DNA of 5,248 bases, taken from an uncultured Taibaiella sp. GTDB taxonomy: Bacteria > Bacteroidota > Bacteroidia > Chitinophagales > Chitinophagaceae. A model generated the notes under the pieces. It searched no databases. It saw only the letters and a list, made by a program, of their open reading frames with translations, and had not been told where the DNA came from. Every line of letters begins with the position of its first letter. The stretch's first letter is position 1. Made by a program: the position numbers and the translations under genes. Of the stretch, positions 1 through 5,248 are shown piece by piece. Where the stretch lies: positions 1 through 5,248 of the forward strand of contig CAMPJV010000205.1 of assembly GCA_946886975.1 (NCBI GenBank), given 5' to 3'.

Positions 1-113
1 CACAGACCTATGAGGATGCACTTAACCTTCAGGTGGAGGAAAGTATAGCCACCAAAGGGAGAGGTGACCTGGACAAGCTGCTGCAGGGGAAGGAAACCTG
101 GGTGATAGAGTAA
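1..113 (+). CDS. C-terminal end of a gene, probably 2-oxoacid:ferredoxin oxidoreductase beta subunit (partial)
   Basis: Only the last 36 complete codons are present, read from position 3 to a TAA stop at 111-113; bases 1-2 finish a codon whose start lies outside the window. The peptide begins QTYEDALNLQVEESIA and ends GDLDKLLQGKETWVIE. From memory of the family, the pattern of an R/Q-T-Y-E segment, a Q-V/I-E-x-A helix, a short K/G-rich turn, then D-L-xx-L-L-x-G-x-(E/D/N)-T-W near the terminus matches the tail of KorB-type, thiamine-diphosphate-binding beta subunits. These enzymes oxidatively decarboxylate 2-oxoglutarate or a related 2-oxoacid with ferredoxin as electron acceptor. None of the catalytic part is visible, so the assignment rests on a short tail and could be wrong. 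It lies 68 bp upstream of the flippase on the same strand, so read-through is possible, but the functions look unrelated. Confidence 0.5.
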   Translation, partial: QTYEDALNLQVEESIATKGRGDLDKLLQGKETWVIE

Positions 114-131
114 AATCTAATATGCCTCTCA

Positions 132-162
132 GTGCAACGTATATTTTATACTTTGTACGCAC
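132..162 (+). other. Weak AT-rich hairpin in the gap before the flippase gene
   Basis: Bases 139-143 (GTATA) and 147-151 (TATAC) form a perfect inverted repeat around a TTT loop. The outer arms GTGC (132-135) and GCAC (159-162) can extend it across internal loops, with an AC/GT pair (137-138 with 155-156) in between. The inner stem is pure AT apart from its closing G-C pair, and the following bases (CTTTG) are not a long U tract, so it is a poor intrinsic terminator. It may be a modest leader structure for the flippase or a transcript-end signal of the preceding gene. Confidence 0.25.
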
Positions 163-181
163 TTAACAGCTCTCAGATAAA

Positions 182-1690
182 TTGGCCTCACTAAAAAAAC
201 TGGCTGGGCAGACAATGTGGTATGGCGTCAGCAATATAGCTGCGCGGATACTTACGTTTTTGCTGACGCCCTACCTGACGAGGGTGATGACGGGGCCGGT
301 GGGGCAGCTGGAGTTTGGTAAGCAATCGCTGATCTATGTGTGGCTTCCCCTCATGAACACCTTATTTACCTATGGAATGGAAACAGCATTCTTCCGTTTC
401 AGTTCCACTGAGAAAGACAAGCTACACCTTTACCGAACTCAATTAACTTCTCTTCTTATAAGTACTGTTACGCTCGGGGGCCTGCTTGTACTGTTTCAAG
501 GACCTATAGCTGCTTTTGTGGAAATAGGTGACAGGCCAGAGTATGTGGTGTGGTGCGCTGCTATTATAGGGCTGGATACTATGCTGGCTTTGCCGTTCGC
601 GAGGCTGCGCCTGGAGAACCGGCCAAGGAAGTACGCACTCGTTAAGCTTGTTGGGATACTGACGTTTGTGGGGACTATCTATTTTCTATTCAGCTTTGGG
701 GATGATATCGCGGATAAGAATGCAACTGGATGGTTTGGCAGGTGGTATAGCCATTACTGGGGGGTAGGTTTTATACTTTTTGGGAACCTGATGCAGTGCA
801 TGGTGCAGGGGGTGCTGCTGATGTCGGAGCTGAAGGATTATCGTCCTGCGTTTGACCTCAGGTTGTTTAAGAGGGTGTTGATATATGGGCTACCAATACT
901 TATTGCGGGGTTTGCTGGAAACATAAATGATACGCTGAACAGGGTCATGTTCACTGAGCTTAATCCCGGGAGCAAGGAGGAATCTATAAGGCAGGTTGGT
1001 ATTTTCACTGCCGCAGTGCGCCTATCGGTTATGATAACGCTGGCTATACAGGCGTTTAAAATGGCGGCCGAGCCATTCTTCTTTGCGATATCGAAGGAGA
1101 AGAACGCTCCTGGTACTTACGCAAGAGTGATGAAGTGGTTCGTGGTAATACTGGCTTTGATGTTCCTGAACATCACTTTGTTTATTGACATATGGAAGGC
1201 TTTTGTTGGTCCTGAGTTTAGGGATGCGCTAGGACTTGTACCTGTTCTACTTTTTGCCAATATCTGTCTTGGCATCTACTACAATCTTACCGTGTGGTAT
1301 AAACTAACCGACAAAACACACTATGGCGCTTATATCATGGTGATCGGGGCGGTAATAACTATTGCGTTCAACTGGGCTCTTATACCTGTGTGGGGCTATG
1401 CGGCGTGCGCGTGGGGTATGCTGGTGTGCTATGGAAGTATGATGGTGCTTTCCTTCGTATGGGGTCAGAAGTACTATCCTATACCATATGACGTACCTAG
1501 ATTAGTTAAGCACCTTGCTGTGATGCTGGTGGTGTTCCTCATGCAATGGGGCGTGTTCAGGTTTTCGGAATCTGTGATGCTGCATCTGGTGACAGGGGCT
1601 GTACTTTTTGGGACGTACATGATTTACATATACACTCAGGAAAAGCAGGAGCTGAAAGGATTTCCCATAATAGGAAGATTTGTAAGGTAG
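182..1690 (+). CDS. Oligosaccharide/lipopolysaccharide flippase (Wzx-like, PST family of the MATE/MOP superfamily)
   Basis: This is an inner-membrane protein of 502 residues, the normal length for the family, predicted to move lipid-linked sugar units across the cytoplasmic membrane for surface polysaccharide or O-antigen assembly. The N-terminal segment KKLAGQTMWYGVSN followed by LLTPYLTR is the family's amphipathic start and first helix. I count about 14 hydrophobic segments, near residues 11-33, 49-70, 87-110, 120-140, 150-172, 192-215, 231-250, 272-292, 316-337, 348-370, 381-401, 405-428, 441-460 and 466-485. The segment AAEPFFFAISKEK (295-307) is a motif I associate with flippases of Bacteroidota. 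A polar loop at 171-191 separates helices 5 and 6. The start is TTG at 182: a stop lies in frame at 164-166, no ATG or GTG falls between, and the next ATG (215) would remove the conserved KKLAGQT. There is no Shine-Dalgarno sequence. It converges with the AraC-type gene, with 10 bp between the stops. No glycosyltransferases are adjacent, so the substrate cannot be inferred. Confidence 0.94.
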   Translation: MASLKKLAGQTMWYGVSNIAARILTFLLTPYLTRVMTGPVGQLEFGKQSLIYVWLPLMNTLFTYGMETAFFRFSSTEKDKLHLYRTQLTSLLISTVTLGGLLVLFQGPIAAFVEIGDRPEYVVWCAAIIGLDTMLALPFARLRLENRPRKYALVKLVGILTFVGTIYFLFSFGDDIADKNATGWFGRWYSHYWGVGFILFGNLMQCMVQGVLLMSELKDYRPAFDLRLFKRVLIYGLPILIAGFAGNINDTLNRVMFTELNPGSKEESIRQVGIFTAAVRLSVMITLAIQAFKMAAEPFFFAISKEKNAPGTYARVMKWFVVILALMFLNITLFIDIWKAFVGPEFRDALGLVPVLLFANICLGIYYNLTVWYKLTDKTHYGAYIMVIGAVITIAFNWALIPVWGYAACAWGMLVCYGSMMVLSFVWGQKYYPIPYDVPRLVKHLAVMLVVFLMQWGVFRFSESVMLHLVTGAVLFGTYMIYIYTQEKQELKGFPIIGRFVR

Positions 1691-1705
1691 CAGAATGCGC
1701 CTACC
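1686..1705. repeat. Inverted repeat spanning the two convergent stop codons
   Basis: GGTAG (1686-1690) and CTACC (1701-1705) are perfect reverse complements separated by 10 bp. Each arm contains the TAG stop of one of the two convergent genes: the flippase on the plus strand and the AraC-type regulator on the minus strand. A hairpin could form in either transcript, but the stem is only 5 bp and neither side has a proper U tract. At best it is a weak bidirectional terminator or transcript-end structure. Confidence 0.3.
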
Positions 1706-2561
1706 CCAGCAGTTCGCAGGGCTTGATACCAGTCGCTTTTTTGAAGGCAGTGCTGAAGTGAGAGATACTGCTGTAGCCTAGCTGGCTCGCCACTTCTGAG
1801 ACCGTCTGACCCTGCTGCTGTAACAGCCTCTTCGCTTTTGTTATTCTCAGTTCCTGCTGATACTCATTGATAGTCTTACCTGTGAGTGTCTTGAAGCCTT
1901 TCTTGAGATAACACTCATTCATTGCCACCTTTTTTGAAAGCTCCTTGATAGTCAGCGGCTGCTCGGTAGTTTGTTCGATTATCCGCTGGGCTTCCCATAT
2001 TTTTTCCCGTTCAGTTTCATAAACCAAAAAGCGGCAGGCAGGAACCGCGCAAACGGTGAAGGGTATCGTGACGTTCTCAATGGCCCGTCTGAGAAGATGA
2101 AGGGCGGTTTCGCTTTGTTGCAGAGCCTTAATCAACGGCGTGAGCGCTGTGCCCTGACGGAGATTTGTAAGCAACAGCTTAGATTGGGCACATATGGCGA
2201 ATTGCTGCTCCGTAGTCTGGTCGAACCGGAAGGGTGAATTACTCATTAATAGTTCGACGGGATATTGATCGAAGAACTGAGGATGAAACTGCAGCCAACA
2301 TACCTCTATGTGGGCAGAAGCAGCAACCGGAAGCACGTAAACGATGTGCATGTTGAACTGCTGATCATCTATTGGGAAAAGCAGGAGATGGCCCTGCTCT
2401 TCAGTAAAGGCTTCTCCTGTGGTTTCTATCCGGAGACGCTCAGCACGGATAAAATTGCTTATCTGATCCCGTTCTCGGCTAACTACCTGGACATTTTCAC
2501 CAAGGATCCGTTCAAGGATTTCAGATGCGGCATCAAAAGCTATTTCCCTGATCTGCAACAC
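1701..2561 (-). CDS. AraC/XylS-family transcriptional regulator, PchR-like
   Basis: A cytoplasmic DNA-binding regulator of 286 residues. The C-terminal part, about 193-286, is the classic AraC double helix-turn-helix: the first around LTIKELSKKVAMNECYLKKG (203-222), the linker helix ITKAKRLLQQ (240-249), and the second with VASQLGYSSISHFSTAFKK (257-275) ending in GIKP (278-281). The chain stops five residues later, slightly short of the usual family tail. The N-terminal 165 residues show no clear cupin signature. The joint CAVPACRFLVYETEREKI (171-188) resembles the segment ahead of the DNA-binding domain in PchR-type regulators of Bacteroidota, some of which respond to siderophores. Four cysteines lie at 88, 124, 171 and 176. 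The start is GTG at 2561-2559, immediately followed by TTG; the first internal ATG is near residue 71 and too late. A consensus -7 box lies 5 bp upstream, implying an almost leaderless mRNA. The target genes and ligand are unknown. It is downstream of the cysteine-cluster gene on the same strand. Confidence 0.93.
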   Translation of the reverse strand: MLQIREIAFDAASEILERILGENVQVVSRERDQISNFIRAERLRIETTGEAFTEEQGHLLLFPIDDQQFNMHIVYVLPVAASAHIEVCWLQFHPQFFDQYPVELLMSNSPFRFDQTTEQQFAICAQSKLLLTNLRQGTALTPLIKALQQSETALHLLRRAIENVTIPFTVCAVPACRFLVYETEREKIWEAQRIIEQTTEQPLTIKELSKKVAMNECYLKKGFKTLTGKTINEYQQELRITKAKRLLQQQGQTVSEVASQLGYSSISHFSTAFKKATGIKPCELLG

Positions 2562-2566
2562 AGGTG

Positions 2567-2595
2567 CAAAGGTACGGCAATTGAACGGTAATGAA
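2567..2595 (-). promoter_or_regulatory. Predicted Bacteroidota-type promoter for the AraC-family gene
   Basis: On the minus strand, TACCTTTG (plus-strand bases 2574 down to 2567) matches the Bacteroidota -7 consensus TAnnTTTG exactly. The -33 element is poor: TTC (2595-2593) at an 18-base spacing instead of TTG. Transcription would begin about 4-7 bases past the box, that is, at or just before the GTG start codon at 2561. The box may be fortuitous, but its position in the intergenic gap and its full match make it the best promoter candidate for this gene. Confidence 0.42.
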
Positions 2596-2609
2596 TTATG
2601 ACGGTATTG
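2574..2609. repeat. Three short direct repeats upstream of the AraC-family gene, possible operator
   Basis: The plus strand reads ACGGCAATTG at 2574-2583, ACGGTAATG at 2585-2593 and ACGGTATTG at 2601-2609, with starts 11 and 16 bp apart. AraC-family proteins commonly bind tandem direct half-sites, and these overlap the region between the predicted -7 and -33 elements. An autoregulatory operator is therefore a reasonable inference. With only 9-10 bp each and a degenerate core, chance remains possible. Confidence 0.3.
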
Positions 2610-2642
2610 TAAATAGTTATATGCCTGAAGTTAAAGCAGTAA

Positions 2643-3143
2643 CTACCACTCATATTCGGCTTCTACCTTTTTCATCAATCTTTCGACCAGGACGAAGGTA
2701 GCAGGGCATTTGTCAAGGTTGTTCCTAAAAGTATCATTGTAGGCGTCGAATGGACGCTTGTTATGATGCGGGAACTCCGCGCAATCCTTAGGGCGTACTT
2801 CATATATGGAACACATGTTATTGACCAGGAACTGGCAAGGCTGAAGCTTGTTTACCCAATCACCTGTGTCTTCTTCCTTCAGGAGCCATTTCTCAGTAAA
2901 AGCTTTGGGCGTCATCTGAAGGTGTGCCGATATCCGAAGTATGTCTGCTCTCCGGAAGGTAGGAGTCATGGTCTTACAGCAGTTGGCACATTCAGTACAA
3001 TGCACATCCTGCCATACACCTTTGTCAGTTTCCTTTACCAACTTTGGCATGTCATGAGGTACAATGTCGTCTAGTTTTTGAAGGAAGGCTCCAAGCTTAC
3101 CCTTCTTTCGGGCGGCTATTCTTCTGAATTTCTGCAAGTCCAT
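2643..3143 (-). CDS. YkgJ-family cysteine-cluster protein (putative zinc/iron-chelating)
   Basis: A small soluble protein of 166 residues, typical for the family, with no signal peptide or membrane segment. It carries the hallmark cluster CTECANCCK, placing cysteines at 49, 52, 55 and 56. Further cysteines lie at 103 (QPCQFL), 111 (MCSIYEVRPKDC), 121 and 146 (DKCPAT). The R-P-x-x-C-x-x-F-P element at 117-125 is the second family signature. Eight cysteines in this arrangement are thought to bind zinc or an iron-sulphur centre; the biochemical role of the family is not established, so none is claimed here. The N-terminal 45 residues are basic (RRIAARKKGK) and then helical. The ATG start at 3143-3141 gives the expected length. 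The gene is divergent from the DUF5686 gene across 185 bp and lies 81 bp upstream of the AraC-type gene on the same strand, so the pair could share a transcript. A TATATTTA box (3159-3152) before the start is one base off the -7 consensus but has no TTG partner. Confidence 0.9.
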   Translation of the reverse strand: MDLQKFRRIAARKKGKLGAFLQKLDDIVPHDMPKLVKETDKGVWQDVHCTECANCCKTMTPTFRRADILRISAHLQMTPKAFTEKWLLKEEDTGDWVNKLQPCQFLVNNMCSIYEVRPKDCAEFPHHNKRPFDAYNDTFRNNLDKCPATFVLVERLMKKVEAEYEW

Positions 3144-3227
3144 AAAGTCTGTAAATATAGTCGTGTTTATACGGTTTGCATAGCCTTTTTTGCCATCGTC
3201 CGGGTAGCTAATATGAGAATATTTAAA

Positions 3228-3255
3228 TTGGAATGAAAAGTGCTAAATATCTTTA
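3228..3255 (+). promoter_or_regulatory. Predicted promoter for the DUF5686 gene
   Basis: TTG (3228-3230) is followed after 17 bases by TATCTTTA (3248-3255), which differs from the Bacteroidota -7 consensus TAnnTTTG only in the last base. A spacing of 17 is at the short end of the range described for Flavobacterium (about 17-23). Transcription would start near 3260, giving a leader of about 70 bases that contains two small hairpins. The ATG itself is preceded by the A-rich AATAAGAA instead of a Shine-Dalgarno sequence, as is usual in this phylum. Confidence 0.4.
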
Positions 3256-3264
3256 CCTATGCAT

Positions 3265-3302
3265 TCTGCAACTGATGTTGTCAGATTCAGAAACCTGAGT
3301 TT
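3265..3302 (+). other. Two tandem mini-hairpins in the leader of the DUF5686 gene
   Basis: The first hairpin pairs TCTGCAAC (3265-3272) with GTTG-T-CAGA (3277-3285), an 8-bp stem with one bulged T and loop TGAT. The second pairs AAAC (3291-3294) with GTTT (3299-3302) around the loop CTGA. CTGA (3272-3275) and TCAG (3281-3284) offer an alternative fold for the first. The stems are short, and no known riboswitch is recognised. Confidence 0.25.
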
Positions 3303-3328
3303 AAGATCGTTAGCGGCAGCAATAAGAA

Positions 3329-5248
3329 ATGAGCAGAAGAGGGATCGCGGTTGTTTTGATAAGTAGCGTGCTACTTATTTTCAGTTCTGTTCTACAGGCA
3401 CAGACTGTTGACACTGTCCAATTTAAACTGGACTCATTGGTCATTGTAACCGATAGTTTGCGCACAGCAAGTGATACAGTCACTCAAAGCGTTGACACTG
3501 CAAACCAAGACACGGTCCTGGTTCAGGAGCAAGCAGTGAGGGTCCAGAACACAGGTTATGAAATATCAGGTGTTATTAAAGATAAAAATACCGGTGAAGG
3601 GGTGCCCTTTGCAACGGTGTTCTTTCCCGGGACACCGACTGGAACTGCTGCCGACCTCGATGGTAACTTTTCCCTGAGAATACCAGACCTTCCGAAGGAC
3701 ACATTGAGAGTGCAGGCGGTAGGGTATGGCGTCGGGAACAGAAGACTCGACCGGGCAAAGAACAAGTATTCGTTTGTGATTGAACTGGAGCGAGTGGATA
3801 ACACACTGGAGGAGTTCGTATTTCATGCGGGTGAAGACCCGGCGGTTGTATTGCTGAAGCACATCATAGCACGCAAGCCCCATAACAATCCTGACAGAAC
3901 GCAGAACTATAAGTACGAGGTATATAATAAACTGGAGGTTGATCTTCAAAGGCTATCCAAGGAGCAGTTTGAGAAGCTGCCAGTTCCTTATATGAAGAAG
4001 TTCAGCTTTATCTTTGATAACCTCGACTCTACATCGGAAGAAAAGCCTTTCCTGCCCTTTTACTTTACCGAGACCCTTTCTGACTATTATTTCCAGAGGT
4101 CGCCAAAGAAGATGCGGGAATTTATCAGGGCCTCCCAGGTGAAGGGCATAAAGAATGAATCCATTACAAAATTTATGGGCAGCATGTACCAGAACATTAA
4201 TGCCTATGATAATTTCATTCCTGTGTTTGATAAGGAGTTTGTGAGCCCTATAAGTAACCAGGGGCTGTTTTATTACAAGTACAAGATCAAGGATACCCAG
4301 GAGGCATATGGGCGCAAAATAATCCTCGTCCAGTTCATCCCCCGCCGAAATGGAGAGAACTGTTTTTACGGAGACTTCTGGGTAGTTGACTCTGTGTATG
4401 CGTTACAGCGTATCAGCATGGAAATACCAAAGGATGCGAATATTAACTGGGTGAGCAGGGTGAGTGTTTACCAGGAATATGCGCCTGTTTCTGATTCGAT
4501 CTGGTTTGGTATCAAGGATAAATTCATAGCTGACTTTGCTGCTCCGTATGGGGCGAAATTGCCCGGGTTCATTGGACGGAAGACAACTTCATACCAGGAT
4601 ATAGTGATTAATGACCCCTCAGTTTTACAGGTATTGGATAATCCTGAGTATAAAGAGGACGTTATTGTTGCAGACACAGCACGTCATGCAGATGAGGATT
4701 TCTGGAATAGTGTGCGACATGATACGCTCACCAGGAACGAACGCGCTATTTATAGCATGATAGATACCCTTGAAAGTATGCCCTTCTTTACGCGATATAA
4801 GAACCTTATCAAGTTTGTTGCTACGGGTCTAAAGGAATTCGGGCCAATAGAGATAGGCCCCTATTGGAACGTTTATAGCACGAACCCAATAGAGGGTACA
4901 AGATGGAGATTCTCCATGGGCACGACACCTAAGCTCTTTAAGGATATATATCTGAATGGATATGTGGCTTATGGCACGAAGGACCAGGATTTCAAATATA
5001 AAGCGACAGGGCTCTGGCTGCTGGATAGAAAACCGCGGATGTACTTGTACGGTTCTTATGTTCACGACATTGACCGGAGTACCAGTTACTACGATCAGGT
5101 AAGTAATGACAACCTGTTTAGCAACATCTTCAGGAAGAGTAACATTCCATGGAAGCTATCCTTTGTAGATGAAGCGAGACTGGAGTGGTACAAGGAATAC
5201 TACGGTGGATTTAGTCATATGATTACACTGCTTAACAGTGATTTTGAA
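3329..5248 (+). CDS. DUF5686 outer-membrane protein with N-terminal carboxypeptidase-regulatory-like domain (3' end beyond window)
   Basis: The frame is open from ATG 3329 to the window edge, giving 640 residues without a stop; family members run to roughly 800-850, so the last fifth or so is missing. A stop in frame at 3323-3325 fixes this ATG as the first possible start. Residues 1-24 form a signal peptide: basic MSRRG, a hydrophobic core, then VLQA before Q25. Residues 25-76 are a D/T/S/V-rich linker. Residues 77-165 match the CarboxypepD_reg-like fold (ISGVIKDKNTGEGVPFATV, then G-x-x-x-D-x-D-G-x-F). From 168 the DUF5686 part begins with GEDPAVVLLKHIIARKP and YKYEVYNKLEVDL (194-206). GPYWNVYSTNPIEGTRWRF (510-528) and LNGYVAYGTKD open a stretch of alternating, aromatic-rich strands to the edge, consistent with an outer-membrane barrel. 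Export by Sec and location at the outer membrane are inferred. The molecular function of DUF5686 is unknown. The domain order recalls TonB-dependent receptors, but no TonB box or plug domain is seen. Confidence 0.9.
   Translation, partial: MSRRGIAVVLISSVLLIFSSVLQAQTVDTVQFKLDSLVIVTDSLRTASDTVTQSVDTANQDTVLVQEQAVRVQNTGYEISGVIKDKNTGEGVPFATVFFPGTPTGTAADLDGNFSLRIPDLPKDTLRVQAVGYGVGNRRLDRAKNKYSFVIELERVDNTLEEFVFHAGEDPAVVLLKHIIARKPHNNPDRTQNYKYEVYNKLEVDLQRLSKEQFEKLPVPYMKKFSFIFDNLDSTSEEKPFLPFYFTETLSDYYFQRSPKKMREFIRASQVKGIKNESITKFMGSMYQNINAYDNFIPVFDKEFVSPISNQGLFYYKYKIKDTQEAYGRKIILVQFIPRRNGENCFYGDFWVVDSVYALQRISMEIPKDANINWVSRVSVYQEYAPVSDSIWFGIKDKFIADFAAPYGAKLPGFIGRKTTSYQDIVINDPSVLQVLDNPEYKEDVIVADTARHADEDFWNSVRHDTLTRNERAIYSMIDTLESMPFFTRYKNLIKFVATGLKEFGPIEIGPYWNVYSTNPIEGTRWRFSMGTTPKLFKDIYLNGYVAYGTKDQDFKYKATGLWLLDRKPRMYLYGSYVHDIDRSTSYYDQVSNDNLFSNIFRKSNIPWKLSFVDEARLEWYKEYYGGFSHMITLLNSDFE

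Larger units (their letters stand above)
3144..3328. other. Divergent intergenic region between the cysteine-cluster gene and the DUF5686 gene
   Basis: This 185-bp spacer must contain the start signals of both divergent genes. For the minus-strand gene there is only a near-consensus TATATTTA at 3159-3152. For the plus-strand gene there is a better pair at 3228-3255. It is AT-rich between 3200 and 3256, with a palindrome ATTTAAAT at 3221-3228. No coding frame, tRNA or repeat element is visible in it. Confidence 0.6.

Noticed and set aside
3..32. Similarity of QTYEDALNLQ to the N-terminal part of octanoyltransferase LipB
   Set aside because: In LipB this kind of segment is near the N-terminus and is followed by the catalytic domain; here a stop follows 26 codons later and the remaining residues fit a KorB-like tail better.
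148..155. ATACTTTG upstream of the flippase as a -7 promoter box
   Set aside because: It ends in TTTG but has AT instead of TA at the first two positions, and no TTG lies at the expected distance, so it does not meet the Bacteroidota consensus.
126..176. Direct repeat CTCTCAG at 126-132 and 170-176
   Set aside because: Two copies of a 7-mer 44 bp apart with no further similarity around them are readily explained by chance.
1546..1761. Plus-strand frame overlapping the 3' end of the flippase
   Set aside because: It lies in another frame of the clear flippase gene and runs into the antisense of the regulator; the peptide has no family features.
1971..2591. Two plus-strand frames (1971-2237 and 2265-2591) antisense to the AraC-type gene
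   Set aside because: The minus-strand protein is a clear AraC-family member along its whole length, and the antisense peptides show no domain, signal or compositional sense.
2763..3074. Plus-strand frame antisense to the cysteine-cluster gene
   Set aside because: The minus-strand frame has the intact YkgJ cysteine motifs; the antisense peptide is a shadow.
3152..3159. TATATTTA on the minus strand as a firm promoter of the cysteine-cluster gene
   Set aside because: The box is one base off consensus and no TTG element is found 17-23 bases upstream, so it is mentioned only as a weak possibility.
3556..5065. Several minus-strand frames (3556-3804, 3566-3949, 3576-3806, 4468-4677, 4829-5065)
   Set aside because: All lie opposite the continuous DUF5686 frame that starts at 3329, and none shows recognisable protein features.

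Overview
The window reads as an ordinary chromosomal segment of a member of the Bacteroidota, most likely the Chitinophagales/Sphingobacteriales side, although the exact lineage cannot be fixed from sequence alone. The grounds are: a DUF5686 outer-membrane protein with an N-terminal carboxypeptidase-regulatory-like domain, a family typical of this phylum; a polysaccharide flippase with the N-terminal and central motifs usual in Bacteroidota; a PchR-like AraC regulator; no purine-rich Shine-Dalgarno sequences before the genes; and promoter-like boxes of the Bacteroidota type (TTG ... TAnnTTTG).

Layout from left to right. Positions 1-113 (+) are the last codons of a gene that resembles the extreme C-terminus of a 2-oxoacid:ferredoxin oxidoreductase beta subunit. 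After a 68-bp gap with a weak AT-rich hairpin comes an oligosaccharide flippase, 182-1690 (+), which must start at TTG if its conserved N-terminus is kept. It converges, with only 10 bp between the stop codons, on an AraC-family regulator, 1701-2561 (-). Upstream of that regulator, on the same strand and 81 bp away, is a YkgJ-type cysteine-cluster protein, 2643-3143 (-). A 185-bp divergent intergenic region (3144-3328) carries a probable forward promoter and leads into a large secreted or outer-membrane DUF5686 protein that starts at 3329 (+). That frame stays open to the window edge at 5248 (640 codons), so the C-terminus is missing.

How the genes might work together. The flippase and the DUF5686 protein both belong to the cell envelope (glycan export and outer-membrane surface). 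There is no obvious pathway linking the regulator and the cysteine-cluster protein to either of them. The minus-strand pair could be co-transcribed, but a good -7 box just before the regulator suggests that it also has its own promoter. That promoter is overlapped by three short direct repeats that could be an operator.

I found no convincing previously undescribed system. The best leads are small regulatory ones: repeats over the regulator promoter combined with an apparently leaderless GTG start, a short inverted repeat whose two arms each contain a stop codon of the convergent gene pair, and paired mini-hairpins in the leader of the DUF5686 gene. There is no tRNA, rRNA, CRISPR array, insertion sequence or phage gene in the window, and no gene-free stretch longer than 300 bp.
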